A DNA stretch of 64,000 nt, from assembly GCA_021521415.1 (NCBI GenBank), contig JAIQDT010010148.1, positions 18,388-82,387 of the forward strand. Reading direction: 5' to 3'. This DNA comes from Bidens hawaiensis (Eukaryota; Streptophyta; Magnoliopsida; Asterales; Asteraceae). The notes beneath the pieces are model-generated. The model did no database searches, was not told where the DNA came from, and saw only the letters and a list, made by a program, of their open reading frames with translations. Of the stretch, positions 56,259-64,000 are shown piece by piece. Each line of letters begins with the position of its first letter. The stretch's first letter is position 1. A program made the translations under genes and the position numbers.

Positions 56259-57485
56259 ATGTCTAACCAAAACAATCAAGGGAATAATGACGACGCTTCA
56301 ATTCAAAGGAGCAACAAAGATGTGACAGAACCTGCACAGGAGATTCCTGAGCAGTATCTGGTCAAAATTCAAGAAATTGATTCAAAACGCAATGAGTCCC
56401 CTCATCGATGCAATGATAGAAGGGTCACCCAAAAGTAAAATAGAGCATTCAAATAAATCTTCTAGAACTCATCCATACCGAAAACCTTCTCATCATGAAG
56501 AAAGTGTTTATAGCTCCAACGCTGAGAGAAAATTCAATCGTAATTTCAAGAAACAACTATTAATTCAAAGCAGTAGTTTTAAGAACTTCAAGGAATTTGG
56601 ACCAAAAGAATTCTATGGTGATAAAGTGCCATATCAGCTGTACGATGGCTTGAAGAAATCGAATCCATTGTTATCGTCAGTCAATGTACTAAAAATCAAA
56701 AGATTCAGTATTCCTCTCAATACTTTAAAGGTGAAGCTTTGGAATGGTGGAATACCCTAATCATGTCAAAAGGTAGAGAAACTATGTACCAATTGAAGTG
56801 GGAAGAATTCAGAGAACTGGTGTTACGAAAGTTCTCTCCCATGCATGAAATCGATCTTATTCAAACTAAGTTTTTGAACCTCAAGGTGGAAGGCACAAAT
56901 CTCAAAGAATACAATACTAAGTTTCATGAGTATTGTAGATTGGTACCACACTTGGTAATACCCGAATCCAACAAAGTAACCCGCTACATTTGGGGTTTAC
57001 CTCGGGAAATTAGAGATATGGTATGATCTCATTTGCCTCAAACCGCTGATTCAACCATGGAATTAGCCGGTTACCTTATGAATGGTCTTATCAGAAATCA
57101 AAAAGATGATAAGAATGGCAAAGGAAAGAAAGAATAAACCGAGGAAAAGAAAACAAAGAAAAACAAAGAAAAGGAGGAAGGGTTTTTTAAATTTACAAGA
57201 CCAATCTGCCAAAGCTGTGTCAAAAGACATCACGGAAAATGTTTAAGACCAACCAACTTTCCCAAAAATATTCCATTGATCACATGCAACTTTTGCAAGA
57301 AACTCGGTCATTCGGAAGACGATTGCAGAAGAAAAACAGTTGTATGTTTTAGTTGTGGAGAAAACGGACACCTCAGCTCCGAATGTCCGATTAAGACAAA
57401 CAACGTAAGTGAAAGCGGTGCTAAGAAAGGAAAAACTAAAACAAAGATATTGAACAAAAAAGAAGCATCCGACAATCAAGAATAG
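56259..57485 (+). pseudogene. gag: Gypsy gag with two zinc knuckles, frameshifted
   Basis: ATG at 56259 (MSNQNNQGNN). Frame changes near 56375 and near 56695, and in-frame stops at about 57024 and 57135, break the sequence. The retrotransposon gag domain is clear at 56730-57030 (GEALEWWN, RKFSP, FHEYCRLVP, GLP.EIR). Two CCHC-type knuckles follow (57283-57330 CNFCKKLGHSEDDC and 57346-57390 CFSCGENGHLSSEC). No protease, RT or integrase follows before the polypurine tract, so it is a gag-only element or a deletion product. Confidence 0.8.
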
Positions 57486-58228
57486 AAGAAGACAAGAGTA
57501 TGCCAAATGAATGTTTAAAATCCAAGGGCATTAGATATAACTAATAGTTTAGTTAACTCTTGTAAATTGTTTGTAATCTCGTTTTAAACGAGAAATTTTG
57601 TAACTGTATAAGGGTATTTAAATCCCTAATGTATAAAGAAAGATATTAGCTTATAGATCGTGTCTTTACACAATAATGCTTATATATGCAAAGGAAATGA
57701 GATAGTTAAATTTTTTTACAAGAAACTATCATCTATTGAAAGATGAAACTGACGAATTAAACTAAGACATATATGTCTACTTAAGGAAAATCAGTTATCC
57801 GAACATTTAAAGTTCAAGAGTATAATTGATGGAAATAAACGGAAGGAATCCGTCAAGATCATGATGTAAAGAATATCATTACTCAAAATATGGAAATCTT
57901 GAAAAGTATCAAGATAAGTAAATTAAAAGGATTTGATAGACTGAATCCAAGAAGCAATCTTGTTAACAACAGTAAATGTTTAGTATACAAAGGTAAGGTA
58001 AATAGTTAAAAACAACCGGCCACTGTGCTTCGCAATTTACAATTACTTACGATATTTTGAATTATTAACTGAAAACATCATCCAAAAATGTGAGTTAACA
58101 ACAAATCAGGAATTTGCAACCATTCAAACAATCCGAGATAAACTCAAGAAACGGATTAGAAAGAATCTGGTAGCAAATCGATAAGCAAGGAATCACTCAC
58201 AATGAATCTCGAGGACAAGATTCATTCC
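57486..58228. other. Non-coding stretch between gag and polypurine tract
   Basis: No protease, polymerase or integrase motif is found on either strand. A short self-complementary phrase, CTCGTTTTAAACGAG, lies near 57580. Confidence 0.6.
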
Positions 58229-58241
58229 AAGGTGGGGAGGA
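58229..58241 (+). other. Gypsy polypurine tract
   Basis: AAGGTGGGGAGGA lies directly before the LTR. Confidence 0.8.
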
Positions 58242-60381
58242 CGTAACATCCCCAAAATTTAGATCCAAATTTGACAACTTAGAAAAGTTGAAGGATAAAA
58301 AATAATCTCAAAATAAGAAATGAGAAAACTTAGGTAATGAAAATATAATTATTTTATGTTAAGGAAATAAGAAGATTAAAACATTCCATAAAGAAAATCT
58401 ATCTCATATAAAGGGTATGGAAGACAGAAAAACCCATCCCACATGGAAAGATGCAAGAAAGTGCAAGCATTCCACATGGGTATAAATAAGGAATATGGAA
58501 TCTATCCCACATGGAAAGTGGTAAAGAAATGGAAACACTTTATAAGGAAATAAGTTTCCATAATAATATTCTTTTATGCCAAACATGCACAAGTGGTCCT
58601 AGCAGAGGGTGAGGAGCACACGATGCGCACGCGCACGGGCTCGGGCGACGGCGAAGGGCGTTGGGTGTAATATGGCGCTTTGATAGAGCACTTCGCACAC
58701 TCACATCGCCGCGAGCCGCTTGAGAGCCTCCATAGTATTTCTGGACATTGCGAGTTAGCCTAGGCATGACAAGCTACCAAAAGACAATGAACAAAAATGA
58801 AAAAAATTGTATTCAGGGACCCATCGCGATACGCGATGAGTCCCACCATAAGGACATCGCGATACACGATGGTCCTTGATGACACATCAACACGTCGCAG
58901 ACGGGGCAGACCATGTGGCAACACGTGGCAGATGTGTCAGGCCAGGTGGAGACACGTGGCAGTCTCTGAGCATCATGAGTCATCGCGATACGCGATGACC
59001 ATAAGGAAGGGTCCATCGCGTATCGCGATGGGACCCAGTTTCAGCCTATAAATATAAAGGTCATGGAATGTTCCTCATTCACACCAAAATCCCATTCTCT
59101 CTCTAGAAAATCTTTCTCTCTATACCTCGGGTTTCGTGCCGTCGATCCGATAATAATTATCCTCCTAAACCGTGCCAAATACCCGACATTTCCTCGAAGT
59201 GATTACCACCCTAAAATAACCCGAAATTCGGCCTCAAAGTACGTGCATGCTAAGAAAGGTAGATCAAGAATACTTCGATATTCGTGCAAGTACGGAAGTG
59301 ATGCCGAAAGTCTAGGTAAATGAGACTTAACATACAAAGGTTATAGATAAATGACGTTTCTTCTTGAAGAAGAAACATATCATAAACATTTCTTCTTAAA
59401 GAAGAAACATGGTACATGATTAGCAAATAAAGAAAAGGAATCCATCTCCAAAATATTTTTTACAAACAAATGATCAATCAATGTTTAAGCTATCAAAACT
59501 AGACTAAAGGTCTGTAGCCAGATTAAGAGACGATCCGAGTATTTATATAAACCTATTTCATTATAGGTCAATCATTCATTCATTCACAAAGGTTTTCAAA
59601 CGAGATCACCACATCATTCAGAACAGACAATCACAGGTGAATACGTTAAACCTTTTCAATCTGTCAAGATAAACGGGTTGTTCATCTCAAACAAAGACAG
59701 TGAAATAAAGATTTATGGGATTACATGATCCCTATTAATATACAAAATAGAAAATAAAAAGCAAACTCAGACTGAGTACACATGTGTCTGGATCCAAACA
59801 TAATCAATCTAGTCTATCAGTCAAGGTTACGTGGCCGCAGACTAGAGATCATAATAAAAGTTCTCCAATGGGCGTCAGTTCTCGGAGAACCGTAATTGTG
59901 TTTGTATGGCAATGGCACAATCCCAGAAATAAGATGACATTTCTGCTGAGTGTGTTCCAGAAAACTCTCTTGTCAGTCAAAGAGTTTTATAAATTTTTTT
60001 AGAGTCAACGATTCACCAGCATATCGCTGACGTATTTTTCCCCCACACCATACAAAAAATAAAGTTAAGCACAGGTAGCAAGGAATTAGAGCCATTCAAA
60101 AATATAAATGCTCGCAAGGTAGAGATTACTCAGTTTTAAATTATTAAAAATTATAAACAATATGATTTGTAAAAAAATTAAACGAGGTTTATAAATTAAA
60201 CACTCTGGTATTTATTATCCGAGAAGTTTTTAATAAAATTAATATTTTATTATAAATAAAAGTTTCAAAATATATATTAATATTTTATTATAAATAAAGA
60301 CTTCCGCTAAAACTCTGATATATTTTCATAACAGATACCAACTATTGGTCACACGCCTAGGCCCTAAGTTGGGGTGCGACA
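58242..60381 (+). repeat. Gypsy 3' LTR of 2.1 kb
   Basis: It starts CGTAACATCC (first TG changed to CG) and ends GGGTGCGACA, the form TGTAACATC...GTGTGACA seen in related LTRs. Four TCGCGATACGCGA-type palindromes (58821, 58853, 58980 and 59013) precede a TATA box at 59047. Two hairpins GTTTCTTCTTGAAGAAGAAAC-like lie near 59355-59410. The related solo LTR is at 37800-39740. Confidence 0.85.
59047..59054 (+). promoter_or_regulatory. Gypsy LTR TATA box
   Basis: TATAAATA in the phrase CCTATAAATATAAAGG, 15 bases after the last palindrome CCATCGCGTATCGCGATGG (59013-59031). Confidence 0.7.
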
Positions 60382-63300
60382 TGTCCTGCTTGATTTCTGG
60401 TTGATACACGTGTCTCAAGTGGACCTATGAAGTTCTCGATTGGATGATCCCATTGAATCTTTGTTGGAACATAACAATCGGGAAAAAACCTCGTAGTAGG
60501 AAAGTTAGTTGGATCTTCAAGGAGTCCCGAGAGCGGATTCCTCCATCCAGATGCCGAGGTACTGTGCAAGTACGAGATACTAGAAATGTATTCGTTTGGT
60601 ATGACATCTGGAAATAAAGTACTACCAAATATTTGACGAATGGTGCTCTCCCCCTCTACTGATGAAACATCGGCCGCATGTGTCTCAGCTGTATGAAAAT
60701 CACATTCTTCAGGAGACTTTTGTGATGAACTCGTCTCAGTAACATGTTCTGGTGGACTTGAAGACAGAGGCTGAGCAATATTTGATGATTCCAACGGATC
60801 GATACACAGTATCAGAGACTTTTGAAAACCAACATAAAAAATGTCCTTTTCTTCATCAACAAATTTCGAAGCCCCTGCACCTGAGTTTCCTGAATCAACA
60901 ACTGGAAACACATTAAATGGCATAAACAATTCATTATAATCAAATAACCAATCAGGACCGACACGAGCATAGGTTTCATTCTCCTCTAGCCAGCGCACAT
61001 CATAAGATTCCACAATCTACTTCGTTTCCTTATTGTAAATTCTGTAGGCAGTACGACCAACATACCTAACAAAGTAGCAACCATTAGCTTTAGCTCCAAA
61101 CTTTGGAGTTGATTCGAGATTCAGTAGTGTACGTGGACATCCAATGGCACGAAAGTGTGCTACAGTTGGCTTGTGACCATAAACAATCTCATAAGGAGTC
61201 TTAATATGTGATTTGTTGATAAACACCCAATTTTGAATATAACATGCTGTGTTGACCGCTTCAGCCCAGAAGAATAGAGATAGCTTCGAGTCGCACAACA
61301 TGGTTCTAGCATCCTCAATAGATTTATGTTCCTTCTCTCAGCTACACCATTTTGTTGCGGTGTACGAGCTAAGCTGTATTGTCTGAGCACACCCTTTTTT
61401 TGGCACAAAAGTGAGTCAACATTGAGTTTTTGAATTCAGTGCCGTTGTCACATCGAACTCCTTTCAGCTTCAAGTTGAGTTGATTTTCCATTAGCACCAC
61501 AATGCGCTTTATCAATTCTGCAGTTTCACTCTTATTTTACAAGGAAAACACCAAAGTAAAACATGAGTAGTTATCAGTTATAACCATACAATATGAACTG
61601 CGAGAAATACTCAAAACATGAGTCGGACCAAACAAGTCCATATGAAGCAATTGAAAAACCGAGAAGATAGTATTGACCAGTTTTGGTTTGTGAGATTTAC
61701 GATGATGTTTTCCTAAAGCACAAGCTACACACTTCTCAATTGTTACAAAATCTTTAATTGGAAAACCATGGATAATGTTGTTTTTAGAAAGACGGTTTAA
61801 AGTTTTACCATTCGCATGGCTAAGACGACGATGCCAAAGCATGGCATTATGTTCCATAACTTTTGAAAATAAACATGTGATTTCATCTGGAATATTTTTA
61901 TTCATGTCGATCACCTAAGAATTATTTTTTCTTTGTGATTGAACAAGAACCCAATATTCTGGTATGATGATACCAGGTTTTTAAATTAGATACTCTTTGT
62001 TTCTGAAATGTGTTGAAAAACCCTTTTCACAGATCTGCGAGACACTGAGCAGACTGTGTTTCAACTCCAGAACAAAATTAACATTCTCAAATTTAAGAAC
62101 ACCATTACTTATAGTACCCTTCTGTGTGATCTTTCCTTTTCTCCTCCCGCAAAAGGATACATACCCTCCATTAAATAACTGTATGTCGTGCAGTTGACAG
62201 ATGCTCTTGTCATATGCCTGGAACAACCACCATAAACATACCAAGGTCTGATAATATTCCTCCATAGCTGTTCCTGCACGATGTGCGAGCTTAATTAGTT
62301 TTTGGTACTCAGTCCATAGTAGTGTTGGGTAAGCCTGATTCATATATGCATGTTACGGGTTGCAATGACATGTCTTTCTGATTATCTAAGATCGAACAAG
62401 AAGGTTTTGGTGACTTGGACACCGAAGATTTAGGCAATCATTTTTAGTCGGGTTTTAAAATTTTGTGACTATCATAAACGGCTGACTTTGTCTCCGGTTT
62501 GTGGACGGAAGACACGTTGGACTTCGCTTCTAGTTTGATTTTGATCTAAAAGCAAATTTGGTCTCGGGACCATAATCGAGTTTCCATCACGCTTTTGAAA
62601 CTTGGCAGGCTTAGTATGATGGGAGTTCACCTGTCAGCCTTGTTTCGTTTCCAATCACCATCAGAGGGATTTGCCTTGTAAACCTTGATTTATTAGAATC
62701 ATATTTGTTGAAGGTATCACGAGGCATATTCCTCTGATTGTGTCTGTAGTATGGGACACAAGGACGGTGTGGGAAATTTCTAGCAATGTGACCAGGATTG
62801 CCACAATTAAAACATGTTTGCCTTTTAATATAAAAGTCATTGTGATCGATCCATGGTTTTGACCTGTTGTGTGAGCTAGATTTTCCTGCTTTGGGTTGAA
62901 CAGTTGATTCATTACAATTATGAACACTTGAACTTCTTTATTTAACAAACTTATGTTATAAACGTTTATGCAAACTTTTATTTTTATCAAATTTATTAGA
63001 AACCACACCACCAGTTATTAAAAGTTTTAGAAGGATCAACCACACACTTGTCTTTGCTCTAAAAAACAGAGCCCACACAAGCATTAGTAGCAACATAATT
63101 CAAAACATGGAACTTTAAAGAAACATTATAATTAATGTCTTTATTATTCAAAACAAGTAAATCATCCTCCTCATCAGTCAATCCTCAATAATTACTTTAT
63201 CTGCACGTGAAAAAAACACATTAGTATTGTTCACTCTCAAGGTTGATTCAGTAGCTTTGACCGAACAATGACTAATTTTTCCATTTGCAGTCGGCTTACC

Positions 63301-64000
63301 GTACTGCATGAACGATCCCTTGTTTCCTCTTCTTTAGAAAGAGGAAGCCTAGTGTAATTGTCATTGTATGGAGGAGGAACCACATTATACCCAATACCCT
63401 CACCCTTCTTCTCTTTCCATTTTAATTGTTTCTTAATCATAGATTCAACTACAACACTAAAGACATCGAATTTCTTAAAGTTGAATTCAACATTTTCAAA
63501 TTTATTAGTTAATTTTGAAATTTCTAACTTAGAAGCGTCTAACTCATCAGTTAGCTCGGTGATTTTCTGTTTAGTATCTAAGTAATGACAACATTTTACA
63601 CTCAAATCAGTTTGAAGTTTTGAGAAATCCTTTTGTTGTGCTTCTAGTTTATCTTTTAAAGCTTTTTCAAGTTTCTTAAGGGTGAAATTTTCATGTTTAT
63701 GCCTTCCATTTATCTAATCAGATTACTGTTGTGAGCTCTATACAAGTCTACCTTATTAATGCAATATTGAGAACACAATTCAGAACTTACCTCAGATGAG
63801 TTGGAAGAAGTAGAGACCACAAATGCAAACTGAAGATCCTTTATTTGCTCCTCTACATTTCTTCGGTATCATCAATCCGAGAAATGTTAGCAGTCTGATT
63901 GTTGATGTTAAGTGCTGCCATCTGGTCATTCCAATCAAACTACTGAGCCATCAATCCCACTCATTTTCTCTAGCAACAGCTGCACTTTCTCCTCTAACAC
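60382..64000 (-). pseudogene. Decayed copia gag-pol fragment
   Basis: On the - strand, from the window edge downward: gag coiled coil with the phrase GIGYNVVPPPY (about 63400), a zinc knuckle at about 62780-62820 whose last cysteine is replaced (CFNCGNPGHIARNF), protease-end and LLSVSQIC region (62343-61981), GAG-pre-integrase finger (LWHRRLSH, 61830), integrase with [10 protein letters not shown] and [11 protein letters not shown] (61,360), and the linker towards RT ending WDHPIENFIG. The sequence then stops at the gypsy LTR, so RT and RNase H are missing. Several stops and frameshifts are present. It is a distant relative of the copia at 44-54 kb. Confidence 0.82.

Larger units (their letters stand above)
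56259..60381 (+). mobile_element. Gag-only gypsy element, 3' part with LTR
   Basis: The gag is followed by 740 non-coding bases, a polypurine tract (58229-58241) and a 2,140-bp LTR ending at 60381. The 5' LTR is not recognised in the window. The element is inserted in, or joined to, an old copia whose frame starts right after 60381. Confidence 0.7.

Overview
The window is nuclear DNA of a flowering plant, most likely a eudicot. The evidence is GT-AG introns in a recognisable plant Nudix gene, a complete set of plant retrotransposon types (Ty3/gypsy Tat and Athila types, Ty1/copia, an L1-type LINE), hAT-type miniature elements and AT-rich spacers. The style of the elements suggests the daisy family (Asteraceae), but that is an impression, not something the sequence proves. 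No bacterial features, rRNA, complete tRNA or CRISPR array were seen.

Only one host gene is visible: an eight-exon gene for a Nudix hydrolase of the NUDT9 type (1413-4633, 286 aa, + strand), whose large second intron carries two old inverted-repeat elements. Directly downstream is the most striking structure. A 1,029-bp stretch holding most of NUDT9 exon 7, exon 8 and the 3' flank (4276-5304) recurs, apparently without a single difference, at 14435-15463. Between the copies sits a Tat-lineage gypsy element that has lost its 5' LTR, gag and most of protease, but keeps an open pol, a long antisense gene of five exons and a full 3' LTR. That LTR ends in CA exactly where the second copy starts. 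This is what one expects if a heterozygous insertion in exon 7 were joined to the empty allele, either by recombination or repair, or by an assembly join.

The rest is layered transposons. 16.3-19.35 kb: a 5'-truncated, frameshifted LINE with a poly-A tail. 20.8-28.6 kb: a gag-protease-only Athila-like element with both LTRs, tRNA-Asp-type primer site and 5-bp target duplication CCCAC. 29.5-32.6 kb: an inverted repeat, a SINE-like piece and two hAT-type miniature elements with 8-bp target duplications. 33.1-34.3 kb: Helitron-like ends and a scrambled patch of duplicated host and LTR fragments. 34.3-41.5 kb: a second Athila-like element on the - strand, itself carrying a solo LTR (37.8-39.7 kb, duplication CTCGA). 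41.5-43.5 kb: an old copia gag interrupted by a hAT-type miniature element. 43.97-54.34 kb: a young, full-length copia on the - strand (414-bp LTRs with about five differences, duplication TAATT) with intact pol, damaged gag and a 735-codon extra frame downstream of pol. 56.3-60.4 kb: a gypsy element with only gag and a 2.1-kb LTR. 60.4-64 kb: a decayed copia running off the window.

Two themes cross element boundaries. First, four LTR families each carry a perfect or near-perfect inverted repeat a few bases to about 30 bases upstream of a TATA-like box. Second, three hAT-type miniature families have interiors built almost wholly of one short motif and its reverse complement.
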